Below the pieces are notes generated by a model, which was not told where the DNA came from, did not search any database, and saw nothing but the letters and a program-made list of their open reading frames with translations. A stretch of DNA of 37,957 nt. It comes from Candidatus Poribacteria bacterium (GTDB lineage Bacteria > Poribacteria > WGA-4E > WGA-3G). A program made the position numbers and the translations under genes. The stretch's first letter is position 1; every line of letters begins with the position of its first letter. This document shows, in pieces, positions 17,194-26,700 of the stretch. Location: positions 1-37,957 of the forward strand of contig JAAXHI010000460.1 in assembly GCA_012270875.1 (NCBI GenBank), given 5' to 3'.

Positions 17194-18545
17194 TCCAACG
17201 ACGGAACTTCCGATTTGCGCTGCTTCAAGGCACCTTCATGCGTATTAACCTCGCATTTGCGGATTCATCGACGGTGCTTCCTGCTTTTATCCATAAATTA
17301 AGCGGTTCCGACCTGCTGGTAGGTTTAACCGGTTCAATGATGACAGCAGGCTGGATGTGGCCCCAACTGTTGATGTCCAACCTACTGGAACACCGTCCCC
17401 GCAAAATGTCCTTCTACGCACTCGGTATGAGTGTCCGCGTATTGGCATGGCTCGCCATCTTTTTCTGCACCATCGCAATCGGCGAGCAAAACCCGATGTT
17501 GCTCGCTGCCTGCTTTCTCGGATTCTATTTCTTATCTTCCTCCGCTATGGGCGTTTCGACGCTCCCTTACATGGACATCGTCTCCAAATCCATAGAACCG
17601 CAGCGGCGCGCCCGTTTCTTTAGTTTACGGCAACTGTACGGCGGTTTTTTCGCCATCTGGGTCGGGTTCCTCGTGCGTGCTGTCCTCGGAAACGAAGACG
17701 AATTTACGGGGATACTCGGCAGTATTACGCAAACCTTCAAAACGTTCACCATGTATTTCATCAGTTCTATCTGTAATGTGGAGACGGATCTCGGTTTTCC
17801 CTATAACTACGCCTTCCTCTTTATCTGTTCGGTGACCGCAGCGTTTCTTTCATTCGTCAGTTTCTTAGGCGTGCGTGAACCGATCCACCCTGTCCAACCG
17901 ACACGGCAACCCATCTCTGAACATTTAAAGCAGGGACCGCACTTCCTCCGGACAGACGCGAATTACCGACGTTTTATTCTTTTTCGCGTCTTTGGACATG
18001 TTTCTGGGATGGCATCTCCCTTTTATATCCCTTACGCGCTGGACGGACTCGGACTTTCTGAGGCGACAATAGGCTTTTTTATCGTCTGTTCCGCGTTGAG
18101 CGGTGTGATTTCAAACACAATGTGGGGGTATGTCGGTGAGAAGTATGGCGTACGATGGCTCCTGATTATCACCGCAGGACTGATGGGGATCCCTCCCGCA
18201 ATCGCCTTTTCTTCGGGTGTATTGCCAGTGTCGTTCCAAATGCCAGCCTTTTTGCTGATTTTCATAGTCGGCGGTATTTTGGGGAACGGCATGATGGTCG
18301 GTTTCATGGCGTACATGCTGAACATCGCACCCCCACGGAACCGTCCGACTTACATCGGTTTTATGAACACGTTGCTCATGCCTGTGAGTTTCGCGCCGGT
18401 GTTAGGTGGGCTTCTTGCACCCTATATCGGTTATCGGTGGTTGTTCGCACTCTCAATCGGCATCTCTATTGCAGCCTTCCGCATCGCTACCGGTCTGCAA
18501 GAAATTATGCATGATAACGAAGTAGAAACTGAAACCGACGACTGA
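17085..18545 (+). CDS. Major facilitator superfamily transporter (N-terminus repeat-derived; start uncertain)
   Basis: Many hydrophobic segments, FRFALLQGTFMRINLAFADSSTVLPAFIHKLSGSDLLVGLTGSM, ISNTMWGYVGEKYGVRWLLIITAGLMG. Track start is TTG in a hairpin; first in-frame ATG at about 17238. Confidence 0.85.
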   Translation: MNNFQGGTTEIKLINQSNLTEPQSKLKNTEPQGKLKIQRRNFRFALLQGTFMRINLAFADSSTVLPAFIHKLSGSDLLVGLTGSMMTAGWMWPQLLMSNLLEHRPRKMSFYALGMSVRVLAWLAIFFCTIAIGEQNPMLLAACFLGFYFLSSSAMGVSTLPYMDIVSKSIEPQRRARFFSLRQLYGGFFAIWVGFLVRAVLGNEDEFTGILGSITQTFKTFTMYFISSICNVETDLGFPYNYAFLFICSVTAAFLSFVSFLGVREPIHPVQPTRQPISEHLKQGPHFLRTDANYRRFILFRVFGHVSGMASPFYIPYALDGLGLSEATIGFFIVCSALSGVISNTMWGYVGEKYGVRWLLIITAGLMGIPPAIAFSSGVLPVSFQMPAFLLIFIVGGILGNGMMVGFMAYMLNIAPPRNRPTYIGFMNTLLMPVSFAPVLGGLLAPYIGYRWLFALSIGISIAAFRIATGLQEIMHDNEVETETDD

Positions 18546-18572
18546 ATGCCTGCATTGCCCTTTATAAAGTCC

Positions 18573-18601
18573 TTGAAGTTTAATGCCACCTTCGGTATAA
18601 T
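18573..18601 (+). promoter_or_regulatory. Putative sigma70-type promoter (TTGAAG - 17 nt - TATAAT)
   Basis: TTGAAG 18573-18578, perfect TATAAT 18596-18601, 17-nt spacer, followed by a GC-rich CGCGCG...CGCGCG stem in a roughly 100-nt leader. Confidence 0.5.
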
Positions 18602-18704
18602 ATAGACGTTCATAGCCGCGCGTTTATTACGCGTCGCGCGCTTCTACGTGCTCTTCGTCGTCAATATTTGCGTTAACTCTGCATGCTAATGAAAAAAATC
18701 TAAA

Positions 18705-19325
18705 ATGGAGTTTTCAGCAATGGCTTATAGTAACTTCACCTTAGAAACCGTACAGAAAACGTTTCAACTTGAAAAGATTGAATCTACAGACATCTTTTCT
18801 CATATTGAGCCGGTAGAGCCAAGCGAAGACCTCACGAGGGAATTGGCAAAAAAAGTGCCGTTAGCGATCGCCATAAGAACAGAGAAAGCGCGCTCGGAAT
18901 TGATTGTCGCTAACATTCTCGTTGAACTCCGCGAGCACTTTAAGCATCGCATCAGTTTTTTTTCGGGGATTGACTTCAGCGTTGATCCCGAAAGTGGATT
19001 AACAGGTGTGTGCGATTTTTTGGTGAGTCTATCGCCAGACCAATTCTATCTGGAGGCACCTGCCATTATCCTTGTTGAAGCAAAGAATGCTGATCCCGCA
19101 ACTGGATTGGGACAGTGCGTTGCGGAGATGCTCGCAGCCCAACGCTTTAACGCAGAAAAAGGGAATGAGATTCCCTGCATTTATGGAGCCACGACTACTG
19201 GCACTGAGTGGCTATTCCTCAAATTGGAAGGACAAAAACTCTATGTTGATATGGGAGTTTACCAGATTAGACAGTGCAGCGAGATCCTCGGCATCCTCTC
19301 AAGCATGATTGACCAAAAGGCATAG
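18705..19325 (+). CDS. Orphan PD-(D/E)XK nuclease-fold-like protein
   Basis: Pattern CDFLVS ... ILVEAKN ... GLGQCVAEMLAAQRFN ... YGATTTGTEWLFLKLEG fits D...ExK...Q arrangement of this fold; no adjacent restriction-modification genes. Confidence 0.55.
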   Translation: MEFSAMAYSNFTLETVQKTFQLEKIESTDIFSHIEPVEPSEDLTRELAKKVPLAIAIRTEKARSELIVANILVELREHFKHRISFFSGIDFSVDPESGLTGVCDFLVSLSPDQFYLEAPAIILVEAKNADPATGLGQCVAEMLAAQRFNAEKGNEIPCIYGATTTGTEWLFLKLEGQKLYVDMGVYQIRQCSEILGILSSMIDQKA

Positions 19326-19480
19326 GAACAAAAAATGCAAATGGGCCCCGGCCTATTAACCGCACCTACTGTGTAAGAACAGGCGTCCTTCCCTGATTTG
19401 CATCCGTAAGTTCATTGTAGAGACAAAGTTACCTTAGCAATATATTCTATCAGAACAGTCGATATTTATTTTGGTTATTG

Positions 19481-19513
19481 AACCCCCTAAATCCGCCTTA
19501 TCAGGGGGACTTT
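19481..19513 (-). repeat. 33-bp hairpin repeat, copy 2 (inverted)
   Basis: AACCCCCTAAATCCGCCTTATCAGGGGGACTTT, 32/33 identical to the reverse complement of 10582-10614. Confidence 0.8.
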
Positions 19514-19598
19514 AAGAGGGAATCTGTAAGTCCTATCCATGTGCCGGCACGAATGCTCAATTCACAGTTCACTTACATAGTGAAGGGAGATATGACAG

Positions 19599-20363
19599 AT
19601 GAAAATCGTAGTAGCGAATTTAATGCTTGCGTGTGTCAGTTTAATCGTTCTAAGTTTGGTGTTTACCGGCATCAGTAACGCTGAATTTGATCTAAAAACT
19701 GTTGCCGGGATGTGGTTCTTTGATGAAGGTAAGGGGAATATAGCGGCGGATGCCTCTGAAAATGGTAAAGACGGAGAAATTATGAACGCTCCGAAATGGA
19801 TAAAGGACGGTAAATTCGGAGCCGCACTGGAATTTGATGGCAATGAGAGTAAAGGGCATGTTCTTGTCGGGAATTTAGAGTTGGCTGGAGAGGTCACAGT
19901 GGTGCTGTGGGCGAAACCGAGTGATGTTGCCAATGATGATCGGTTAATATCGAATGTCAGTGGACCAACGAACCCTGCTTTCGCAATTCGGTTCCAAAAT
20001 GGCGCAGTTGACATTTGGGGCAGGGCATGGAAACCCGTCATCCCAAAATTTGATGAGGATAAATGGGGACACTATGCGTTTGTATTGGATGATGAAGGAA
20101 ACGCAACGGGCTATTACAACGGCAAAGAAGGTGCCACAGTTGCCGACACCTATGTTTTTACGGATATCAGTATCGGGGCAACTTTTTTGCATCAATGGGG
20201 ACAATATTATTCCGGGGTCTTTGACGATATCGCGTTTTTCACTGTCGCGTTGACTGCGGCTGATATTAAAACCATCATGACAACGGGTCTCAAATCCGCG
20301 TTGGCGGTTTATCCCGCTGGCAAATTAGCCACCACATGGGGAAATATAAAGAGCAATTGGTAA
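19599..20363 (+). CDS. Secreted LamG/concanavalin A-like domain protein
   Basis: Signal peptide; VAGMWFFDEGKGNIAADASENGKDGEIMNAPKW, FDDIAFFTVALTAADIKTIMTTGL. Confidence 0.88.
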   Translation: MKIVVANLMLACVSLIVLSLVFTGISNAEFDLKTVAGMWFFDEGKGNIAADASENGKDGEIMNAPKWIKDGKFGAALEFDGNESKGHVLVGNLELAGEVTVVLWAKPSDVANDDRLISNVSGPTNPAFAIRFQNGAVDIWGRAWKPVIPKFDEDKWGHYAFVLDDEGNATGYYNGKEGATVADTYVFTDISIGATFLHQWGQYYSGVFDDIAFFTVALTAADIKTIMTTGLKSALAVYPAGKLATTWGNIKSNW

Positions 20364-20375
20364 GGGTTAAACTCA

Positions 20376-21809
20376 GTGCAAAGCAACTTTTATCAGGTAG
20401 AATCCGATTTACTTAAGACAATCCTCGTCGTCATGGCAGTAGTAATAGGTCTCTCGGTTTCCTATGCGGAAGATCGTGTTGCAGGGCATTGGGCGGGAGA
20501 GATTGAGATTCCCGGTCAACCCATCGCTGTGAAGATTGATCTCACTATCAACGACAGTGACTGGAGCGGAACTATCGACATTCCAGCACAAGGTGCGAAA
20601 GGCTTGCCGCTATCTGAAATCGGCGTTACGGAAAACGATGAGGGTGTACAGGTCAAGTTCTCAATTCGCGGCATTCCGGGGAATCCGACCTTTGATGGAG
20701 AACTACAAGACGGTGCTATCAGTGGTAGGTTCAGCCAAAGTGGTGCCACATTCGATTTCCGCCTTTCCCGTGATATAGTCGTCAAGGATCCCAAAAGACC
20801 GCAAGAACCCAAACCGCCGTTCCCCTATAAAATCGAAGAGGTAGCATTTCAAAACGGCACGGTTAACCTCGCTGGAACTTTGACGTTACCCCAAGGGGAC
20901 GGTCCGTTTCCGGCGGTGCTGCTCATCTCCGGCAGTGGTCTACAGGATCGAGATGAGACATTGGTCGGACACAAACCGTTTTGGGTGCTTGCCGACCATC
21001 TGAGCCGCGCAGATATTGCTGTGCTTCGTGTGGATGATCCCGGTATCGGCAAGTCAACGCCGCATCCCAAACCGCCAACAACAGCGGATTTCGCAACGGA
21101 CGTGGAAGCAGGTGTGGCGTTCCTTAAGCGGGATAGACGCGTCAGCAGTATTGGGTTGATCGGTCATAGCGAAGGCGGTCTCATCGCAGCCATCGTCGCG
21201 AGTCGCAGCAGTGATGTCGGTTTCATTGTGCTGATGGCAGGTCCTGGTGTACCTGGTGCTGAGTTGTTGCGGAAACAGAACGAACGCATTTTTGGTGCAG
21301 CGGGCATCGCCGGTGAGCGGAAACAGAATTTACTGGTGATCCTCGATCAGTTGTTTCCGATCTTGACTTCAGAAGATATGGCGGCGGACAAACGGCGACA
21401 AGCGGTTGAGGAAATTGTACGCAAGCAGTATGAAATTAACGGTGTGCCGCCTGCACAACAGGACAAGGCACACATACGGGCACTCGCGGAACAGTCGCTG
21501 ACCCCGTGGATGCGCTATTTCCTTACTTTCGATCCACGTCCTGCTCTTGAGAAAATCCGAGTGCCTGTCCTCGCACTCAACGGTGAACTGGATGTGCAGG
21601 TTGACGCTGAGCAAAACCTCACTGCTATCGTCGCAGCTCTCAAAAAAGGCGGCAATCACAAAATTACTGTGCATCGTTTGCCGGAGCATAACCATCTGTT
21701 CCAGCGCGCTAAAACGGGCTTAGTCAACGAGTACGGGACCATTGAGGAGACTATCTCACCGATGGTATTGGACTTGATTCGAGACTGGGTGTTGTCGGTA
21801 ACGCAATGA
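20376..21809 (+). CDS. Secreted alpha/beta hydrolase (esterase/acyl-peptidase-like) with N-terminal beta domain
   Basis: Signal peptide; GDGPFPAVLLISGSGLQDRD, nucleophile GHSEGG, C-terminal VLALNGELDVQVDAEQN and PEHNHLFQ. GTG start at 20376. Confidence 0.88.
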   Translation: MQSNFYQVESDLLKTILVVMAVVIGLSVSYAEDRVAGHWAGEIEIPGQPIAVKIDLTINDSDWSGTIDIPAQGAKGLPLSEIGVTENDEGVQVKFSIRGIPGNPTFDGELQDGAISGRFSQSGATFDFRLSRDIVVKDPKRPQEPKPPFPYKIEEVAFQNGTVNLAGTLTLPQGDGPFPAVLLISGSGLQDRDETLVGHKPFWVLADHLSRADIAVLRVDDPGIGKSTPHPKPPTTADFATDVEAGVAFLKRDRRVSSIGLIGHSEGGLIAAIVASRSSDVGFIVLMAGPGVPGAELLRKQNERIFGAAGIAGERKQNLLVILDQLFPILTSEDMAADKRRQAVEEIVRKQYEINGVPPAQQDKAHIRALAEQSLTPWMRYFLTFDPRPALEKIRVPVLALNGELDVQVDAEQNLTAIVAALKKGGNHKITVHRLPEHNHLFQRAKTGLVNEYGTIEETISPMVLDLIRDWVLSVTQ

Positions 21810-21865
21810 GAAGAAGGCGATGTTTTATACGCTTTTGAAAATCTTCAAATATATGGAGAGAACAC

Positions 21866-24800
21866 ATGGAATATCAAGTACTCATTACTGTCTTTGTAGT
21901 CGTTGCACTGGTATTGGCAAATGAACTTAGTAGTGTGATGGCAGCTGAACCTGAAGGACTTGTCGGTCATTGGGATTTTGATGATGGCACAGGAACTGAT
22001 CTCTCTGGGAACGGTAACCACGCCGTTCTTGGTGGAACAACAATCTATTCACTCGGTGAAGGACGTGCTTGCATCGAAGTAATGCGGAAGACAGAGCCGA
22101 TGCGAATCCCTGTGTCTGAGAATTCCCCACTTGCGATATCGCGTGGCACAATCTGTTTCTGGTTAAATGCGGGATCGGATAGGTCCAACATCCTCGAATA
22201 TAACAACAATGCGATCGAAATTAACAACTATCGTGGCTGTTTTCAAGTGCGTTTTCGGGGTGAAAAGGATTTTGAATACTGGGAAGGGATCCTTGATTAC
22301 GACTGGCCCAAGTACGACCTGCGCGAATGGGCGTTTTATCCACACGTGAAAGCCTCCGTTGGTGATTCCGAGTGGCATCTGTTCGCGGTCGCCTACGATG
22401 ACGAAGCGAAGCAGATCGTCGGATGGCGTGATGGTGAGCAGATCGCAACAATTGATTTATCTACAGTGGACATGGAACCGCTGCGCCGGGAGGGTTTAAC
22501 TGAGATTCAGACCAGTGGAGACTTTACTGGCTATCTCGACGATCTCCGTATCTATAACAAGCCGCTGACCGACGCTGAAATCCGTCAGATTTACGATGCG
22601 ACGAAAGCCATCTATGCGGGAAGACGGGATACGAATCCTACCGATAAAGAGCGGAACACTTACAAATACCAAGAAGTAGACAGGACGCTCTACAAGACGT
22701 GGCTACAGTTCAATCCACTCGCGACTGAACAGCCGAATCAGGATCTGTTTAAAAACATTGTTGCTGAAGGCACAAATTCGACCGTCCAGACGGCTGCTGC
22801 TGAATTGGCACAGGCGGCGGAATCTATGTTTGGTTTCAAGCCTGCTGTTTCGGAGACCGCCACTGTCACTGGACCGAAGGTTATTCTCGGAACAGCCGAG
22901 ACCTCCAACTGGATACGCGATCGCGCTGAAGACCTCCAACTGGATCGAATCGAAGGTGATGGGTTCGTCATCAAGGCGATGGAAGGGGCGGTTGTTGTTG
23001 CGGGCGGGATACCCGCAGGCGTTATTTTTGGGGCATTCGATCTGATCCGTCGCATTCAAATCGGGCAAGACCCGCTTGAACTCGATGTACTCGAAAATCC
23101 AACGGTGCCTATCCGTATGGTCGCACACTGGTCCTACTTCCGTGGGCTTTTCGGAGATAGATGGCGTGGGGGTGGCAGAGACAACTCAATTTTCAGTTGG
23201 GAAGAGTTACGCACCGGCGATACCAAGTTAATCCGAGATTGGGTGCGTATGCTGGCATCGTGCGGTTGGAACGCGCTCTGTCCGAGTGAGATTAACTGGC
23301 ACTACCGAAACAATTTCTTAGAGCATTTGGATGAGGTCGAAAAACTTGGCGACATCTGCCGAGACTACGGTATCAAACTCTATTGGAGTCCGAATTATCT
23401 CCTTGCACTCGACCAAGAGACCGCTGACGCGCTCTATGCTCGCGTGCCCGACTTCGGTGGATACATGATGAAACTCGGTTCAGAGAAACAGAACGGCGAT
23501 CCACGTCCCCCGATGGTGAACCGCATTGCCGACACACTGAAGCCTTACGGTGGAAAAGTACTTGTACGGGCATTCGTCTACGGTAACCTCCGATACACGC
23601 CAGAACCCTACCGAAACCTAATCCCTTACGACTTATTCGCACACGAAGATGGCAACTTCCGGGATAACGTCATTATAGTGCCCAAAGGCAGCCCCTTGGA
23701 TTGGGACCTTGCGGCACCCATTCCTTCTCTTGATGGCGCGATTCAGAAAAATTTATATGGCAGTGAACTCGTCATTGACAAAAGTTGGCCCGTCTCCTGG
23801 GTCAAGAAATGGAAATGGTGGTTTGAGCAGGATACCTATCGCAACGGACCGGGAAGCCTGAACAAATTCAATGTCGATTGCATCATGGGTGTGTCTATGA
23901 TCTCACCTGCACCCGCATGGACGAAATCTCCATTGAACGCTGTGAATTATTACGGATTGGGGCGACTCTCTTGGAACCCAGACCTCACAGTGGATGAGAT
24001 CTACACAGAATGGATTCAGCAGACGTTTGGCGATGATCCAGAGGTGCTAAGGACAACCAAAACGATCTTGATGATGCTCGAAGAAGTCACGCGCAAGACC
24101 TATAACTACCGTGGGTATCGCGGCATCTGGCTTGACTCCAGCGACCCCGGTATGGCACAAGTCAAGACTCCGTATGTAGTCAATAAAGAGGGCGCAGGTA
24201 CTATAACACCGGCGTTGCGTGAGCGTGTGTTAGCACAGTATGCGCCAGGGCTTCGTGAGATATATGGAGATCCGTTACGCGGAGAAGTACATCTCACTGC
24301 CTTCCACTTCACAGCACACGATCGGCGACTCTCTATCGGCAGAACCCTCATACAGGACATCTATGCCAACATGGAAGAGGGCGTTGAGATGGCTGCGCAG
24401 GCAGCCGAGTTGTGGAGAACGCTTGAAGGCAAGGTAGATACCCATAGATACGAATACACCCTACAGACCTTGATAGACTATACCGCGTCCGTACGTAGCA
24501 TGACCCTTAAGAAATGGGTGACGAACTTTGAAGCACATACCGGCAGGACACGCGAGGACACACTCGCAGGATTAACGCAAGAAGCACTTGCAGAGGTCGG
24601 TACCTACAACGTGCGACATTTCGGTGCTATTGCCGATGGAAAATCCGATGATGCAGATGCAATCAACCGAGCTATCGCTGCCTGCAACGCTGCTGGTGGT
24701 GGCACTGTTCTCGTGCCGTCTGGGGTCTATGCAACCGGCGCTATCCACCTGAAAAGCAACGTTACCCTTGCTATTGACGCAGGGGCGACACTCAAGGCTT

Positions 24801-25210
24801 TGCCTGACACAGATGTAGCACTGCTTATGGGAGAAAACCTCGAAAATGTAAACATTTACGGTCCCGGTACCGTTAATGGAATAGGCAACAACGGTATTAC
24901 GCTACAACACTGCAAAAATGTGGAAATCCGCAATTTGAGCGTCTATCGCGGTGGTGATTCCGCGATTCTTGCCTTAGGTTGTGACGGTATGCTGATAGAT
25001 AACGTCAACATCCGAACCGATCGTGATGGTCTCAATATCTCTGAGTGTAGAAATGTGACGGTTAGCGACTGTCGTATCGACGCTGTACGCCGCGAATACG
25101 GGAGACCTATTGGCGGCGGTGAGGCGATCAAGGTCGATGACGAAGTCCTCCCATCAAAAAGTGTTACCGTTCAAGATTGCTTCCTCGTCAATGGGGATAC
25201 CCTTCAATGA
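21866..25210 (+). CDS. Multidomain LamG - GH67 alpha-glucuronidase-like - GH28-like beta-helix (C-terminally short) protein
   Basis: LamG (GLVGHWDFDDGTGTDLSGNGNHA); GH67-like RVPDFGGYMMKLGSEKQNGD, HEDGNFRDNVIIVPKGSPLDWDLAAPIPSLDGAIQKN, NYYGLGRLSWNPDLTVDEIYTEWIQQTFG; C-terminal YNVRHFGAIADGKSDDADAINRAIAACNAAGGGTVLVPSGVYATGAIHLKSNVTLAIDAGATL. Confidence 0.85.
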   Translation: MEYQVLITVFVVVALVLANELSSVMAAEPEGLVGHWDFDDGTGTDLSGNGNHAVLGGTTIYSLGEGRACIEVMRKTEPMRIPVSENSPLAISRGTICFWLNAGSDRSNILEYNNNAIEINNYRGCFQVRFRGEKDFEYWEGILDYDWPKYDLREWAFYPHVKASVGDSEWHLFAVAYDDEAKQIVGWRDGEQIATIDLSTVDMEPLRREGLTEIQTSGDFTGYLDDLRIYNKPLTDAEIRQIYDATKAIYAGRRDTNPTDKERNTYKYQEVDRTLYKTWLQFNPLATEQPNQDLFKNIVAEGTNSTVQTAAAELAQAAESMFGFKPAVSETATVTGPKVILGTAETSNWIRDRAEDLQLDRIEGDGFVIKAMEGAVVVAGGIPAGVIFGAFDLIRRIQIGQDPLELDVLENPTVPIRMVAHWSYFRGLFGDRWRGGGRDNSIFSWEELRTGDTKLIRDWVRMLASCGWNALCPSEINWHYRNNFLEHLDEVEKLGDICRDYGIKLYWSPNYLLALDQETADALYARVPDFGGYMMKLGSEKQNGDPRPPMVNRIADTLKPYGGKVLVRAFVYGNLRYTPEPYRNLIPYDLFAHEDGNFRDNVIIVPKGSPLDWDLAAPIPSLDGAIQKNLYGSELVIDKSWPVSWVKKWKWWFEQDTYRNGPGSLNKFNVDCIMGVSMISPAPAWTKSPLNAVNYYGLGRLSWNPDLTVDEIYTEWIQQTFGDDPEVLRTTKTILMMLEEVTRKTYNYRGYRGIWLDSSDPGMAQVKTPYVVNKEGAGTITPALRERVLAQYAPGLREIYGDPLRGEVHLTAFHFTAHDRRLSIGRTLIQDIYANMEEGVEMAAQAAELWRTLEGKVDTHRYEYTLQTLIDYTASVRSMTLKKWVTNFEAHTGRTREDTLAGLTQEALAEVGTYNVRHFGAIADGKSDDADAINRAIAACNAAGGGTVLVPSGVYATGAIHLKSNVTLAIDAGATLKALPDTDVALLMGENLENVNIYGPGTVNGIGNNGITLQHCKNVEIRNLSVYRGGDSAILALGCDGMLIDNVNIRTDRDGLNISECRNVTVSDCRIDAVRREYGRPIGGGEAIKVDDEVLPSKSVTVQDCFLVNGDTLQ

Positions 25211-26448
25211 AAATCACAGAGATTGAGGTTCATGAGATCACCCTTGAATACGAAGATTTTCTCGCCTATCAACTCAATCACTACTACGGTCCAATCCGGC
25301 GTACCGTGTATGTTGTCCACACGGATACAGGTTTAGAGGGGTTGGGTGAGAGTGGGAGACCTGAACCTCAAAATGTCATTGACCAGTACATCAGGACGAA
25401 CCCGTTTGACTGGATAGGAGACGAAACCTCGCTTGGGCTTGGCACGGCGATGTACGACTTGATAGGGAAGGCAGCAGGCGTGCCTGTCTATAAACTTTTC
25501 GGGCAAAAGTATCGTTCATGGGTACCTGTGGGATGTTGGACCGTCTCAACGGACCCTTCGCGCATGGCGGATACCGTCGCTACCTACGCAGCACAGGGAT
25601 ACACGTGGATGAAGTATCATCTCTCGCCCTTTGAGAATGTGCTCGATCAGACCGAGGCGATGGAAGCCGTTGCACCAGAGGGATTCAAGATCCACTACGA
25701 CTTTACGATGGGCGGTACAGATGACCATATCCCTGAGTTGGTTGATGCGTTGTCTAAATATCGGATTGCGGGTTGCTTTGAAGATCCGTTACCTGGGGAG
25801 GACATACAGGGGTACATTGAACTCCGCCAACGCTCACGGCTCCCGATTGTGCTCCACCATTTTCCGATGGGGGCAACTTACGAGGTGTTCATGAATCCCG
25901 CGGATATTTACATGCTCGGTCACGCCAAGATCGGCGATGCTGTTCGACGCGCAGGTCTTTTTGCTGCGAACGAGAGTCCATTTATGCTTCAGAATGTCGG
26001 TGGGAATATCACGCGCGCGATGACAACTCACATGATGGCAGCGTTTCCAACAGCGACCTTTCATTTCCATTCGGATACCGAGACATGGAAGACGGATGTA
26101 GTCAACGAAGCGTTGACACCGATTAACGGGTTTGTGCGTGTCCCCGAATCTCCTGGGCTTGGTGTGACGCTGAATCGTGATGAATTGGAGCGTCTGAAGG
26201 CTTTAGAACTACCTGAACAGAAGCCGTGGATCCTCAAATCTCGATTTAGGAACGGCACGCGTATGTATAACATCGCGGACCCCAGAAACTCGCTCTTCAT
26301 GGTCCGTCCGGATCGGAGTCGGTTGATTCCGATGCGTTATACCTCCCCGATTTCTACAACCTATTGGGACGACGATGGCACTTCCGAATATAGAACAACC
26401 TTTGCGCGTATTGAACGGGAAGGTGTGGTTTTGGAGAGCGGTGTGTAG
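25207..26448 (+). CDS. Mandelate racemase/muconate lactonizing (enolase superfamily) enzyme, probable sugar-acid dehydratase
   Basis: MKITEIEVHEITLEYEDF, YDLIGKAAGVPVYKLFG, WMKYHLSPFENVLDQTEAM, GCFEDPLPGEDIQGY; ATG overlaps the upstream TGA (ATGA). Confidence 0.9.
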   Translation: MKITEIEVHEITLEYEDFLAYQLNHYYGPIRRTVYVVHTDTGLEGLGESGRPEPQNVIDQYIRTNPFDWIGDETSLGLGTAMYDLIGKAAGVPVYKLFGQKYRSWVPVGCWTVSTDPSRMADTVATYAAQGYTWMKYHLSPFENVLDQTEAMEAVAPEGFKIHYDFTMGGTDDHIPELVDALSKYRIAGCFEDPLPGEDIQGYIELRQRSRLPIVLHHFPMGATYEVFMNPADIYMLGHAKIGDAVRRAGLFAANESPFMLQNVGGNITRAMTTHMMAAFPTATFHFHSDTETWKTDVVNEALTPINGFVRVPESPGLGVTLNRDELERLKALELPEQKPWILKSRFRNGTRMYNIADPRNSLFMVRPDRSRLIPMRYTSPISTTYWDDDGTSEYRTTFARIEREGVVLESGV

Positions 26449-26700
26449 ATTGGTTGAACCTTAGTGAAACCCATAGGTGGCAATTTATATAGGACTTACG
26501 CATTGAGGTGTTGTCCATCTGACCATCCTGATAAAAGTTTGATGCTCGAAAATTGCTTAAGGTCTGCCGACATTCCTATTTCAGTTGTAATCCTCAGTCT
26601 ATGTTTGGTATACTATCTCGTGTAGAATAAAAGTGTACCGATATAGACATGAAATAGCCAAGATTCCATCCAATATTTGGGAAAAGAACTGCCGTTTCTC

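Noticed and set aside
22703-23128. Minus-strand ORFs within the GH67-like gene
   Set aside because: Low-complexity antisense translations; the sense strand encodes a continuous domain protein.
25177-25206. Track start of the enolase-superfamily ORF
   Set aside because: ATG 25207 gives the usual MKITEIEVHE start and an ATGA overlap with the upstream stop.
26478-26520. TTATATAGGACTTACGCA segment as an insertion-sequence end
   Set aside because: It looks repeat-like, but there is no second copy or transposase in the window, so not claimed.
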